From Norana najaformis (lineage: Eukaryota; Annelida; Clitellata; Crassiclitellata; Hormogastridae), in assembly GCA_964023275.1 (NCBI GenBank), contig OZ029914.1:14118341-14182340 (forward strand): a DNA stretch of 64,000 nt. Reading direction: 5' to 3'. This document shows positions 23,401-34,806 of this stretch, one piece after another (the stretch's first letter is position 1; each line of letters starts with the position of its first letter). Below the pieces are notes generated by a model that made no database searches, was not told the origin of the DNA, and worked only from the letters and a program-made list of their open reading frames with translations. Position numbers and translations under genes: made by a program.

Positions 23401-23917
23401 AGCAAATCTCTAATGCACAGCTGCTTAGCAACATCAGCTCCTGCTTCCAGCATCAAATCGTGACATTATATAATGTAACAGAAATAAAAGATTAGTTTGC
23501 AGTGTAAAATGTAAATGTACATGGTTTTATCTGATCTAATCTAATGACTTCTATAGCGCCGTTATCATAATGCTCAAGGCAATGCTTCAAAATCATATAC
23601 AGTTGAAGCCAGGTCGAATTCCGATGGGTCAGAGAAACCAGAAGCCAGGCTACGGTGGGTAAGCGAGTTTTATATAGAGACCTTATGGCCTTGACCCTGC
23701 ACATGTTGCAATTAATTGATCAGGTGAGATCCTTCACCACTGCTGCCCGTTTGAAGGGGCGCCAAACCATTTTATAGCGGAAGTCATTTGAATCTATTTA
23801 ATAAAGATTTAGGCAAGTTAATCTGAAGCAAGCATAAATAACAGCCCGTGTTTGTGTTAACAGGACAAATGGCCTCGAGAAGACTTCAAAGAATATGTCG
23901 ACTACGAACTGGACTAG
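18136..23917 (+). CDS. Six-exon gene for a 200-residue Pro/Cys-rich protein of unknown function
   Basis: I do not recognise this protein. Exons: 18136-18182, 18316-18406, 21203-21411, 21862-21953, 22698-22807, 23864-23917. All five introns are GT/AG. Donor and acceptor phases agree at each join (2/1, 0/0, 2/1, 1/2, 0/0), and the result is an uninterrupted 200-residue frame from ATG to TAG. It starts MQTLPYLDSEPLKPRK; there is no signal peptide or membrane segment, so it is probably cytoplasmic. Residues 31-115 hold PYDCSIEWPYN, PDCLGYKPGPFPRRNC and repeated Pro-x-Cys and Pro-Cys-Cys motifs. Residues 117-146 are basic (GGLGGRWRYFDLKG), 148-183 are Pro/Cys-rich again, and the tail is acidic (DKWPREDFKEYVDYELD). 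There are 13 cysteines. Short Pro/Cys-rich cytoplasmic proteins of this size are common among axonemal and sperm proteins, but that is only a guess. Intron 2 hosts a LINE and intron 4 a SINE. Confidence 0.75.
18714..20339 (+). mobile_element. Non-LTR retrotransposon reverse transcriptase ORF, 541 codons
   Basis: This is an intact ORF encoding a LINE reverse transcriptase, which copies the element's RNA at a nicked target site. Motifs: LDPGDLSNYRPIS near residues 91-103; motif A LLDLSAAFDTVDH with Asp170; motif B CGVPQGSVLGPLLF near 226-239; motif C YADD with Asp262-Asp263; thumb region WMAANKLLLNPSKTE near 292-306; C-terminal W-NSLPVSVR. No endonuclease domain is visible upstream, so the copy is probably 5'-truncated. 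The style of motifs and the 3' triplet tail fit the CR1/L2/Jockey groups; I cannot assign a clade. It lies in the same orientation as, and inside intron 2 of, the six-exon gene 18136-23917. Confidence 0.9.
20455..20494 (+). repeat. (ATT)n 3' tail of the LINE
   Basis: About 13 ATT triplets begin 115 bases after the reverse-transcriptase stop codon. A terminal triplet array is typical of L2/CR1-like elements and probably marks the 3' end of this copy. Confidence 0.8.
21056..21175 (+). repeat. LINE/SINE 3' piece matching 2117-2240
   Basis: Ends in AAATTACAATTACAAATTAC, 27 bases upstream of the acceptor of the exon at 21203, so it may supply part of that intron's 3' end. Confidence 0.45.
22094..22164. 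repeat. 21-bp tandem repeat, 3-4 units
   Basis: The unit TTATGTATCAAATATATGAAA repeats three times with small changes, in intron 4 of the six-exon gene. Confidence 0.8.
22430..22510 (+). repeat. tRNA-derived SINE (family C)
   Basis: tRNA-like: GGGTGATAGTCTAGTAGTTA (A-box region) and TGGGGTTCAAAACCCTGCC (B box). It lies in intron 4 of the six-exon gene. A minus-strand copy is at 1025-1110. Confidence 0.65.
23520..23770 (-). repeat. LINE 3' tail followed by a second repeat
   Basis: 23520-23700 is the reverse complement of the LINE tail seen at 34320-34470 (ATCTAATCTAATGACTTCTA, TAGCGCCGTTATCATAATG). 23675-23770 belongs to the repeat shared with 17815 and 29885. Both lie in intron 5 of the six-exon gene. 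Confidence 0.55.
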
Positions 23918-26900
23918 AAAAACCAAGTCTCCAGATAATATTCTTTGCATTTTCTTTCATAAACTTTAAAGTGCACTTCATGTAACACAGGGTGACCCAA
24001 ATGGAAAACTGCTAGCTTTACTACTATACGAACTTTTGGACATCTATTGGCAATTTGTTATAGTCTCTCAAAACACAACCAGCAATTTAGAAATTCCCAG
24101 AAATTTAGAATCTTCAGTCACTGTTGCATAACATCAACCAACAACATTTTAGGACTGCTATTCTTCGGATGCATGAGCTACGAACACTACCGATAAAGCT
24201 GTCCTGTTGGGGGGGGGGAGTATAAAAGAAATGTGCTTATACAGTGCAAATTGTTTAACATGAAATGCTGGGGACTAGTGTGAACAAGTCATGTTAAGCA
24301 AATTCTGTCTCAGTTGTTTTTGCAATTTCAGTTTAAAAATTTTAAACTAAGTAGGTGCTGTAGTGGTGTATACACATTGATCTGACCTCTCAACTGAAAG
24401 CCCGGCATATAGCGCTAGTAAAGGAGTACATGCGCTCAAAAAAACTACACAAGACTGCATAAATTCATTTAAGTCTTCTCTGTGTGGTAATTAAGCTAAA
24501 AGATAACTTGTAAAACTGTAGATATTACTGTACTATAAATTGAAAGTTAACAAATGTTCAAATTCTACACTGATTATAGCATTGCCATGCCTTGAAAGAC
24601 GAGTCATAACAAAGAGTAAGATTATCTTGGAGCCAAGATTTGGTTGGCACTGACCACAACAGCTGCACCTATGTGGCAAACATCTACTGAATTCTATGCA
24701 GTGGGTAAAATATTAACTGCTACATCTTCTATCCTGTTCTACACATTAAAAATCTTTCCCATGAATGCTCAGGTCATCACTGATGATGTGAGCTGCAAAG
24801 TTATAAATGGTGTTGGTCAAAATGTTGCAGCCCTGTAGCGAATATCTCTACCCAGTGCTCAGGGTAAAAAGTTCAACTTGAAACAAGATGTGACCTTTCA
24901 TGTTAGATGAGCCAGACATTTTGTGTTGTCCCAGGTTTTGTGTTGCATTTTCTTCTGCAGGACCAACAATTTTTTGTGTTAAGCAGTATTTTTGTGTTAT
25001 GACTTTCTCGATAAATGAACTAAATTACGTTAGAGCCATTATGTTGGAATGTACTAAATCTCCTCATGTTAACCAATTGATATATCATGTTAAACACTTT
25101 CAAGTTAAGTGTTTTGCACTGTACGCTTTAACTTCCCTGGCTGGATTTATTATACAAGTAGCATGCAGTAAACGCGATCTCCCGACAATGCGCGCAGTTC
25201 TGGGTGAAGGACTCCATAATGGTCACTACAATCACTCAGTGTCACATGGCAATCCATTTTAATCACAAAGGTCACATTAAAGCACCAAGATGCATAGATG
25301 TTTAGATGCCAAGTGGGATGAAAGATGCCATTGTTTGCTAAAAAAATGGTTGACGAGGTGTTATTTAGAGCTAACCGAAGCTGTAAAACATGGGAAGGTA
25401 ACCACTTGGTTACTGGCAACTACGACTGCACGAATCTTAGCAGTACTTCCGGTCATGTATGTGTGTGTATCTGGGTATTTATATAGCACCTTTTAAGAAC
25501 CTCACACATGTGCTAAAACATGGCTATCTAAGTTATGGTGGGTGTAACCTCACAACCAAACCCCTTTCCTTCAACGTCCCACTGTGAACTTCATCACTGT
25601 AAACTATATTTCTTCTACCTCGGTTTTCAGCATCAGTGAGTAGAGGACGACACAATTCTTTTCCACTCAACAGAACTCTGTGAGGAAAACAATTTCAACT
25701 CAAAATAAAACTAGCACTGTTCATCAAGAAACGTGGATTTTAGAAGTCACAAAAACTCAAGATGGCAAATTAAAAGTTACTTGACATTCAACGTAAACAC
25801 GCATCTTTTAGCATTAAAAAATCTGCCAAAAATGTCAGGTCAGTAAAACATTTTCAACCATTAAGGTCTTGAGATGATCTCCATTTACGCAAACAAGTAA
25901 ACATGGCATGAACATTCAGATTCTTAAAGAGTGGTACAATCCTATGGAGATCTTTCGCAAAGTCCATTCAGATGGTGTTGTGAATGGAAAGTCGAAACAA
26001 GTCGTGGCAGATGAAGTAGCTGCCGTTCATTGGTTTAATGACAAAGACTTGGCTGAAGGCATGTGGAGGATCATCATCCGTCTGCAATCAAAACAACATC
26101 AATCAAGCAAAGGTTGACTGAAGCATAATGCCTCGTTCAAAGCAGTTACTAAAGGCCAGTGCCAATGTCTGATCAGATCTTAAGGCCAGCCACGAAGAAA
26201 ATCAACTGTAAGAACAATAAAAGTGGAAATCATTATAAATTCCATGACCACCACAGACTGTAACCTCAAAAGTTCAAAGAATGCAAAGTATAAACCAGGT
26301 TACAACAATTATGAGACCAGATTTCAAAAGCAGAAAACAAAAGCAAACACACAGATACCCGCAAATGCAAAGCCACGGTTTTGCATCTGCAGGTATGAGT
26401 TGCAGGAGTTTGGCATTTTTTTTTAACAGATAACGTATTCAAATTCTGGATCGGGTAACTACTATTATATAAAAAACTGAAAACTGCTGTGCATCAAACA
26501 AACATTAAGCTGAGAAGCCTTCAAAAGTAAAACTGATTTCTTCAAACACCATTTACACTTTAATCTGGACTTTAAAATAAAAAAACTATAAACTGCAGTG
26601 CATCAGACATGTATTGTCTCATAAGACCCCACTCAGACGACAAGTTCTGAGAAGTCTTCAGCGTAAAACTGATTTTCACACATCATTTGCACTCATTTCC
26701 AGAACACCTGAGATATTTAGAATGTAAGTAAAGCTTCAGGAATTCTAATTATAGCCATTAGTTAAAATTTGTTAGATCGATTGAAAAAACTCAATAAAGA
26801 ATTGCATGGTTAGCCTTAACTTCAGACGTTAAGTGATAAAAGAGTGAGACCTTGTATTATCATTTGTAAGCGTGTCAATTAATCTATTAAGCAGAGAAGA

Positions 26901-27616
26901 ACGAGTCCCTTCAGCTAGCCCCGAAAGACAGCCATAGGTCTAAAGTGTTAGCGACTTAATTTTCTTAGCCTCAGCATATGAGGATGGGTTAAGTAGCACT
27001 GCTCAAAACTGAAAGCCGAGACAGACTGAGAACACAAGACTGATTCAGCAACAAATACAATGTCATCAAGTTCATTCAATAAAAGAAATTTGCATTCAAT
27101 GCTTCTGCTCACTGTTTCCCAAACTGTGGGTTAGAGTTTGGAATCTGAGCAAGTGCTTAATGCACAGCGACTTTGATTGATTCTTTAACACAAGATAATG
27201 ACAACATACACAGAAATAATAATAAAAACCAAAGTTAATGCAAAAAGAAATGCAAAGATCATTCAAACCAATTACCCTTAGTCTCCCAGTGACAAGAGCA
27301 AGAATTGATCCATCCGGGGCAGGCTGACAGTCAACCTTGGTCACAATATGTTGAATCAAACCAAACCGCAACTTCTCCTTCAGATATATAAACAAAATCA
27401 CATAAACCACAAAAACCAGTACTTCCATTTCGGTTAAGTAAAACCACAAAACCATTACAACACCAAACCGTTTTAACGCGGAACTTGAAGTTCATGTCCA
27501 CTATTGAGTTAAATCGAATATTTCGTTTCAAGTATTTTGAGTACAGTATGAGTTACAGTTGCTTTAGTGTATACTTGCAGGTTTTGGGGAAGTGAAATCA
27601 CGTGTTTTACCCAGAT

Positions 27617-27722
27617 TATTCTTGTCATGTTAGTTAAATGCCTGGAATTATTAAATCATAGTTTGCAAAATTATTCTTGTCATGTTAGTTAAATGAAATT
27701 ATTAAATCATGGTTTGCAAAAC
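27617..27722. repeat. Tandem pair of about 55 bp
   Basis: The stretch TTATTCTTGTCATGTTAGTT..AATTATTAAATCATAGTTTGCAAAA occurs twice in succession, the second copy with a short internal deletion. Confidence 0.75.
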
Positions 27723-27756
27723 ATTTAGCAGTGCCTTGAATAATTCTTGTCCGTTA

Positions 27757-28200
27757 GGGATTCGCTATGTACCCTTTATATGAGCACACAGCAATTTTCA
27801 ATTAAATCAATCAAAGTCGCATATGAGCAGATTTCACCATTGCTCTTTATACTGGGGTTGTCCCGAATCCCCGAAATCCCGAAAGCACTGAAAATACACA
27901 ACAGCCCAATTTCCCGAGAACAGTTTTATAGAAAGTGGCCGAAGTCCCAAAAACTAGCATGGACTATCAAATCGGCAACAGCAGCCGAATGTATAGGATC
28001 TCAGTGTTTCCCTGACTTAATAAAATCCCATCCCATCGTGTAGACATCGACTTTCAGGAAAAAGTCCTAAGTCTACCATACAAACATTATCTTCTTAATT
28101 TTTGGGAATCCAGGTCGCACTTAGATAATCGATTTTGGGGATCCAGTCTAAATTCATTTCGGGGATTCGGAATTTTGGGATTCGCTATGTACCCTTTATA
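27757..28200. repeat. MITE-like structure with direct and inverted repeats
   Basis: An exact 24-base direct repeat (GGGATTCGCTATGTACCCTT plus TATA) occurs at 27757-27780 and 28177-28200. Inside lies a perfect 15-base inverted repeat: CCGAATCCCCGAAAT at 27863-27877 and its complement at 28156-28170. There is no supported coding sequence between them. Confidence 0.6.
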
Positions 28201-29884
28201 CTACCTTCAGTTTAAGCTTGATACCCTACTCATGTTAATTACAAAACTGAGTCTTGCACAAAAATGATAATCCAAATATAACATGTGTTAAAGCAAAGTT
28301 TAATGGAATCAATGAGAACACTGAGGGGTTTAAAACTCTGCCATATTTTGTATTTATGATATAAAGTTTCTGGTGGAGTGATTGTGTTAGAACTTGAACT
28401 GACTGTAAGAATTTCTTTGATCGCTGGATGTCCTTGGCCTCTGTATTCTTCAAATGTAAACATTGCATCAGGCTGCACATAAAACAAAACAATACAAGAA
28501 GACTTTTAATGAACATGAAATGCCAATAACAGAATTAAATTGTGATTCCACCATGACCAAAGTATTTATAATTAAATGACCAATCCATGGTAAAATCTGA
28601 CTCGGGCTTGCTTCAGCCGATAACGGATAAACAATATGGCCATCCCAGATTGTGAGGGAGTAGAGCGCTGTAAGCTCTACACAGCAATTTTCAAATATCT
28701 AAGTAATCAATAAGTAACCAAAATACGATGTTTGCCAAAAACTTTTATTGCATAAAAGAAATTATTCAACAGGGTAACTTTCTGAGAGACATATAGGAAT
28801 GTTCCAGAAGATGTTTTTCACAACAAAATGCGCCTCATCAGATGAAGTCATCACAACTTGTGCCAAACCGTCTTTTCAGTTTATTTTCACATGTAACCAT
28901 ATGTTCTCAACATTTAATGGGTGTAACTCACCGTGTTGATCTACAAACTTCCGTTCAAGCACTATATTGCATAAAAGTGCTACTTTCCAAGTTTTCCAGA
29001 TTGGAATAAGCACCCCAGCTATATGAAGTGACATGAGTTCTCAGGATAATGTGTTCTAGTATTATCCCGTCCAGTCTTTCTGAACTTATTATCGAAGAAT
29101 CACTGCTATTCTCTTACAGTCTTGGGCAACCATATTGATTTTTTCATAATCGGGCGCAGGTGGGCCATAATCAATTCTACCTAATGTATCAGTGATTTAA
29201 AAATTCTTCATTCTAAGGAAGCTTCCAAATTAATATTGCACAGAATGTTTGTCTAATGATAACGTATTTACAACGGTAATAGCAAAATGAACGGAAGTTA
29301 TCATAGGAAATAAAAAATGACTCACACATTACAAACTAGGAAATAGTGGAAGCTTACAATAAGGAGGGGTGCGTTAAGGAATCACGAATGACTCAAAAGT
29401 ACAATCGCACTGGCTATGCCAATAAATGCGACGTACGCTTTTGCAATTTTATGGTTTACGCGAATTTTAGTTTTGGATAGCCACTTTATTCTCTGGCGTT
29501 CAGCGAAGCCCTCGAGCTGACTGGTCACCTTCAGTCTACCTCAGATTTGCGTACCCTACACAGTATTCGGGAGTAACACTTACGGCGTAAAGTGGGAGTA
29601 AAAGTTCTCTATTTGAGTCGAAAATGGTGAAATACTGAGTGACAAGCGCCTCGCCAATCATTTCGTACTGTGCCTTTGCAGTATTCATTCTTAAGTGCGC
29701 AAAATGAAAACGATTCTAAATCAAAGAACCCGCTACTTCTCGTCCGATACCCATTACTCAAATTTTTCCGGTTCCGGTTCTCAATTAAGAGATAATGCAA
29801 CGTTCCATTGCAGTACCAAGCTGGTAATTATAAAGAAACCTTCAGCAAATAATTCGGCACAATGTAAAATGTAGCCTATACACT

Positions 29885-30000
29885 TTTCCATAGCGACCGT
29901 GTGGCCTCGACCCTGCTCATTTTATAATGAATTTATAGGGTGAAATCCTTCAACACCGCTGCTCGTTTGAGCGGGTGCCACGCCATTTAAGGTAGAAGCA
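29885..30000. repeat. Interspersed repeat
   Basis: Third copy of the repeat seen at 17815 and 23675 (TGGCCTCGACCCTGCTCATT, GGGTGCCACGCCATTTAAGG). Confidence 0.5.
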
Positions 30001-30299
30001 CTAGGACGTGCAAATGTTTATCTTAGTCACCACCTTGAAAACACGAGATTCTTTATCATCTTAATCCGATAAAGGAATAAAAAACAGGCTTCAAAAATGC
30101 GGTTCCTTGAGAAATTGATGCATGTATAAAAACGTACGTCGCAGTTTGGGCAGTGATCGTAAATGCAACAATAAAATCGAAGACAGGAAGGCTATGACCT
30201 GATGACCTCTCAACAGGGCCTAACCACTGCCCCAGGTTCCCCTAACTAAACTATAGACCATTTCTGAATATTTTAATATCCTAAAAAATTTCATGAACT

Positions 30300-30470
30300 G
30301 TATCAGCTTGTCTCTCTCTGCCTGACTCTTGGATCTTGACCCGGAACCAAACCCTTTTGCCTATCGATTTTGTTTTGACTGAGCGCCTGTGAATAAGCTG
30401 GTCCCCGCGGCGCGGCTTTCGTTGGGCGCTGTAGAAATCTTGGGATTACGATTACCATTACGATTGAACG
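30300..30470 (+). repeat. LINE 3'-tail fragment
   Basis: Tail family with GAGCGCCTGTGAATAAGCTG, GGGCGCTGTAGAAATCTTGG and GATTACGATTACCATTACG; closely related to 16640-16780. Confidence 0.65.
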
Positions 30471-30867
30471 TTTATGATAGTGAATACATGTCGCCTAACA
30501 TTCACCCAATGTGTGTGTGCGTGGACTGGAGTAACCTAATGCGTGACTCTTTAATTGTCATACGAAACAGTGTAGCTTACAATCAAGGAGGTCATAAACT
30601 ACAGCCTACCATTCTGATTATAATAAAAAAAGCAATGGTACAGGGACCCTCACGAGCCAGATGAATATTATTAAGGATCATGATTTAAGCTGTTAATCTA
30701 TAAAGCGTACTTACAACAGGGCAAAACATAGATGCGCTATTCATTTTATTATTCATTTAGATTAAAAGTGAAAGTTTGAAAGACCAAACACAAGGCCAAA
30801 CAACTTCTAGTACAGAAAACAAATGATGCTTCACTGAAGTCGCATGAATCGAGACGCATAAGCCCTA

Positions 30868-33161
30868 TTAGGAACGAGCACATGTTTTTATATTCCGGGT
30901 GTTGCAGTTGCTTCCTTTGCAACATTTTGCGCTCAGTTCGAAGACTGTTCCATATTCGTCGGTAAATAGTTGTGGTTTTTTGTAGAGCATCAACAGGGTG
31001 CGATTTATGCACTCTCTCCGAATTTCGAAGGGTCCTTCGAAATCGCGCGTTGTAAAATCTGTGTTTAATTCGATCACTACGATCAAGTGAAGTAAATAAA
31101 GAAAGAGAAGAGAAGCTATCTGTCTGAGTGTCCAATTGTGTCGATCTGTGTTTCTATGCATTTAGGCATGTTATTCACTGACTGAATGAATGAAGCAATC
31201 AATCAATCAACGAATCAATGAATCAGTCATCAATCAGTCAGTCAATCAAATAAGATTGCTAGACAGTTTTTAATTTTAATGCAGACGTACTTACAGTGCC
31301 TTAAAGTGGACGTAAATAAATGGAATCCGATGTGTAAAGCTGGTGGAGTGGAGTCGTTTCTTAAAAAGCAGATGGAAGCGCTACAAAGGTAAATCCAACA
31401 TTATCTGGTGAGTTTTCCTCGTCCTTAGCTCAGGGATGCTATACTCTGAATAACGGTGAGGTTGAAGAAGAATTTTCAACTTCTTAATAGTCGAGCTGCG
31501 TTCGCAAAAATTTCCTAGCAGGCGCTTGCAGAGTCTTTGAGAACTACCAACATTCCGTGTTAGATGAACTTTTTGTCGTCTAAGTCTGTCCTTCATTTTT
31601 GACAGATTTCCTGAGGTCTTCACTCTGAACCGTCGATTCCGTTATACATATGGGTGTGACCTCATCAAAGGAGGCCTTGCCTGCTAGTAGAGCATTATTC
31701 GCCTGCAGATGAACTCTCTATTGAACCGTTACATCACTTAGGCTGGAACGATATGGAGAGAATTTATGAAGCGCTATATAAATGTTCAGATGAATAAATA
31801 ATGAACTAACAGCACAGAGCCCTCATATGTTGAAATTATAGCTTTTCGTGCGATTTTCAGAATAGTTGTCCTTATTCTTTGATTTTTTTAGATTGATATA
31901 TTTTCTAACTTTGTACATAGACTTCCTATGTAAACCAGAATTCTTGTTCACTGCCTCCCGAACAAGTATATATGGCTCTGGATCCAGAGCAGCATTCGTC
32001 TCCACGAATATTACAGTCGCAATACTAACACGTAAAACCTTTAATCGCATAAATAAAACAGAAACACATGTTCATTGTATTATCGGATGGAGTTTTAGAC
32101 TTTCTCTTAATTACACTGTAGTCTGTAAGCATTTTATTATCAATTGGAAGCTAATGTCTTTCGCAAGCGAACAAGATTTCACTTCGATATATTGCGCAGA
32201 ACAAGAATGTACGTCTAACATCCAGATCCTCTAAGAACGTTTAACCAATTCTACCCAGACGGTTGCCTCAATTCTTAATTAAATCTCATCCTACCAAACA
32301 GAATGCAGGTGCAATGTGCACTGCCAGACTGAAGGACTGTGGAGCCATCACAGACCAGCGTCTGACCAAAAGGGGTGAGGACAGTGATGACTGACTATTC
32401 GGTGTCTGCATGGCTGATCAACTGCTTTTATTAATATTTGTTATTGCTCTATGCAGCGCTTGTGTGCTAAATTTGTCCTCAGTTCAGCTGCCTAATTAAG
32501 TAAACTAAAAGCGTTGATTTCAAATTGGCCTACGTCTCTTGGTTGATGATCCCAAAATGGCCCCAAACCGCGCCCATGCATAATTAAGAACCAAATATTC
32601 TAGGCCGTTTCCCTTGCAACAACCAGGTTGGACTAGCGGGTCTTCTTGATGAGCCACTATTTTAACAAATTTGTGGTATTAGACGTAATCACGATAGTAA
32701 CAATCATGAATCATTATCGCCATCGTCGTTTCTGTCATTTCCACCATCATCATCATCATTATCATCATCGTCATCATCATCATCATCGTCATCATCATCA
32801 TCGTCATAATCACCATCATCATCATTATCATCATTATCATCATCACCATACTCATCTTCAACATCATCACCATCGTCGTCGTCGTCGTCGTCGTCGACAT
32901 CATCATAATCATCATCATCATCATACTCATAGTAATACTCGTATCCATATTCATCATACTCATTGTCGTCTTTGTCATCATCTTTCTTTCCTTTTCTTCT
33001 TCAACTGCGTCACACTAAACGTTACAACTAATGCATTCATCGCCACTGTGACTGTCGTTTTTCTAATCATTACCAGTACATGATCATAGATTTTGCTAAC
33101 CTTCCGTGGCCAAGACAAGAAACACAAAGCTTAGAACAGATGCGAATAGGCGACGTGTCAT
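30868..33161 (-). pseudogene. Ly6/uPAR-like unit 1, decayed middle exon
   Basis: Exon 1 (33101-33161) encodes an intact signal peptide (MTRRLFASVLSFVFLVLATE). Exon 2 (about 31910-32038) aligns with the intact units but has two in-frame stops: TGT-TAG where others read Cys-Trp, and ACA-TAG before EVY. Exon 3 (30868-31034) is open to TAA and keeps the hallmark CCKGSNCN ending of Ly6 domains. One other cysteine is lost (YKKP where others have YEKC). An AATAAA is present on the minus strand at 30745-30750. Either the unit is dead or exon 2 is skipped; skipping joins phase 1 to phase 1 and so shifts exon 3 out of frame only if phases differ, which I could not resolve with confidence. The simplest reading is a pseudogene with a well-preserved last exon. 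Confidence 0.6.
32738..32985. repeat. (CAT/CGT)n triplet array in intron 1 of Ly6 unit 1
   Basis: About 250 bases of CAT, CGT and CAC triplets. The His-rich ORF (plus) and Met-rich ORF (minus) here are artefacts. Shorter versions recur at the same place in the other units (37860-37965, 40765-40858, 45200-45290, 47795-47890, 58465-58530). Confidence 0.9.
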
Positions 33162-33714
33162 TCTGTTTCCAACCTTATTCCTCGTTGATCTAAGCAACAT
33201 CTGTTTAACTCAGGTATTGTTTGTTACAACCACAAAGCGCGTAAATGGAAATATGTATTTCTGTCGCGTTCATAAAATCTGCAAACACCTGCTGCTGTTA
33301 TTGCATTGAAACTGTGGTTGGGTTGTGCAAAATATTACAATTTGTAATTAAACCAATCGATATACCACAATCACGTGATTAGTTTGCAAAATGAAATAAT
33401 TGCACATTAAGTCTTGAAAGTTTTAAGGTGCTTTGAAGTGCTCGGAGTAGGTTAAACTTTGACTAGATTCATGTTATATAATCTGCATAAAACAATTTTT
33501 TTGTTGACGATTGCGCGCAGAAATAACCAAATAATCATGAAGCTCCAGTAAATAACAACTACCTATTTTTCTCATTTCTGCAAACATCTGGTGATATTTT
33601 TAAACATTCCATTAAAACATTTTAATAAGGATGTAGACATACTTCATATCCTACGTACAAGCCTATAGCTTCGAAAATTTTATTGCCTATAAGTCTGTTC
33701 AGTTTGATGGTTTA

Positions 33715-34475
33715 TTTATTAACCGCATTGAACGCGCACTCAGTTTGGGCGTGGTGTTCGATTCTATAATGTCATTTTCTAACCATGTTCAGACCATCTG
33801 CAAATCAGCTCAATTTCACATTCGAGATATTAGTAGAATCAGACATCTTTTCCCTCAAACTATCTTAATCCAACTAGGTAATGCATTGGTTTGCCAGCAG
33901 ACTTGACTACTATAAGTCACTGCTTGTTGGTATCATTAAGGGAGATTTGCAGAGACTACAAATCGTTCAAAACTCTCTCGCCAGATCGGTAACAAAGACC
34001 TATATTACAATCATTGCACTGGCTGCCCATTCAACAAAGAAGTCATTTCGAAATCAGGCGTATGGTTCACAAAGTGCATCATTTAAATCAGCCGACCTAA
34101 CTACATTCTAAGCTCACCCTTACACTAATAAATATTGCATTCGATCAATGGACACTGCCTCTTGCTATGCTCCATACCCGAACAATGCTGGGCTATTGGA
34201 CCTTCTCGGTAGCAGGTCCGAAGCTTTGAAATTCACTGCCCGTTTCAGTTCATTGCGTCAATTCTTTAATGTCTTTCAGGTCTACACAAAAGACACATCT
34301 CTTTCAACTAGCTTATATATCCACCGTAGCCTGGCTTTTGCTTCCTCTGACCTTTTTGAATTCGACCCGGCTACAGATTATGATTCTGGATTCCAATTTT
34401 GACTTGAAGCGACCATCGAATTATGCCTTGGGATTTATGACTAAGGCGCTATAGTAGTCTTTAGATTAGATTAGA
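33715..34475 (+). mobile_element. Degenerate LINE fragment (3' part of reverse transcriptase)
   Basis: Broken frames read LSLGVVFDSIMSFSNHVQTI, then HIRDISRIRH and LQIVQNSLAR. These match the region after residue 335 of the intact reverse transcriptase at 18714-20339 (DLGVVFDSTMSLTNYVNGI, YIRDIRRIRH, LQRVQNSLAR). It ends in TAGATTAGATTAGATT. Related fragments occur at 41590, 54540 and 59130, each between Ly6 units. Confidence 0.75.
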
Positions 34476-34806
34476 TTATTAGAAAAGACTAGACCTGTTT
34501 ACCCCTGCGCAATTATATTTTGGTGGCTGCATGTGTGAAGGCTTTTCAGCGCCAGAGAACTATGGAATGAGGACCTAGCCATTACTTCGGGACAATTTCA
34601 TTCAGTTACGAGTCCAGATGAATCAAAGATCAGGAATAAAGTTATTTATTTGTAAAGCGTACTTTCAACAGGCCAAAATCTAGATGCGATAAGCATTTTT
34701 TTATTAATTTAGATTGAAAGTGAAAGTCTGAAAGGCCAAACACAACTTCCGTTAGAGAAGACAAGCGATGCTTCGTTGAAATTGCAAGAATCGAGGCGCT
34801 TATGCC

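Larger units (their letters stand above)
23918..29880. other. About 6 kb with no gene I can support
   Basis: Only short ORFs occur here (for example 24644-24838 and 25908-26117, both plus strand). Neither has flanking splice signals or a family resemblance strong enough to call. A 58-base tandem pair lies near 27617-27722 and a small repeat structure at 27757-28200. The remainder is AT-rich sequence without visible organisation. Confidence 0.5.

Noticed and set aside
24644-24838. 64-codon plus ORF
   Set aside because: No family resemblance, no flanking splice pattern in phase with anything, and surrounded by sequence without organisation.
25908-26117. 69-codon plus ORF with a protein-like composition
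   Set aside because: Looks somewhat like a real exon but I cannot match it to a family, find a partner exon or show constraint.
31823-32050. 75-codon minus ORF starting MRLKVLRVS over the exon 2 of Ly6 unit 1
   Set aside because: Wrong frame; alignment with the intact units shows the Ly6 frame here contains stops. Similar shadow ORFs lie at 39838-40128 and 44230-44493.
32646-33083. 145-codon His-rich ORF (plus) and 100-codon Met/Thr-rich ORF (minus)
   Set aside because: Translation of the CAT/CGT triplet array in a Ly6 intron; no conserved start or splice context.
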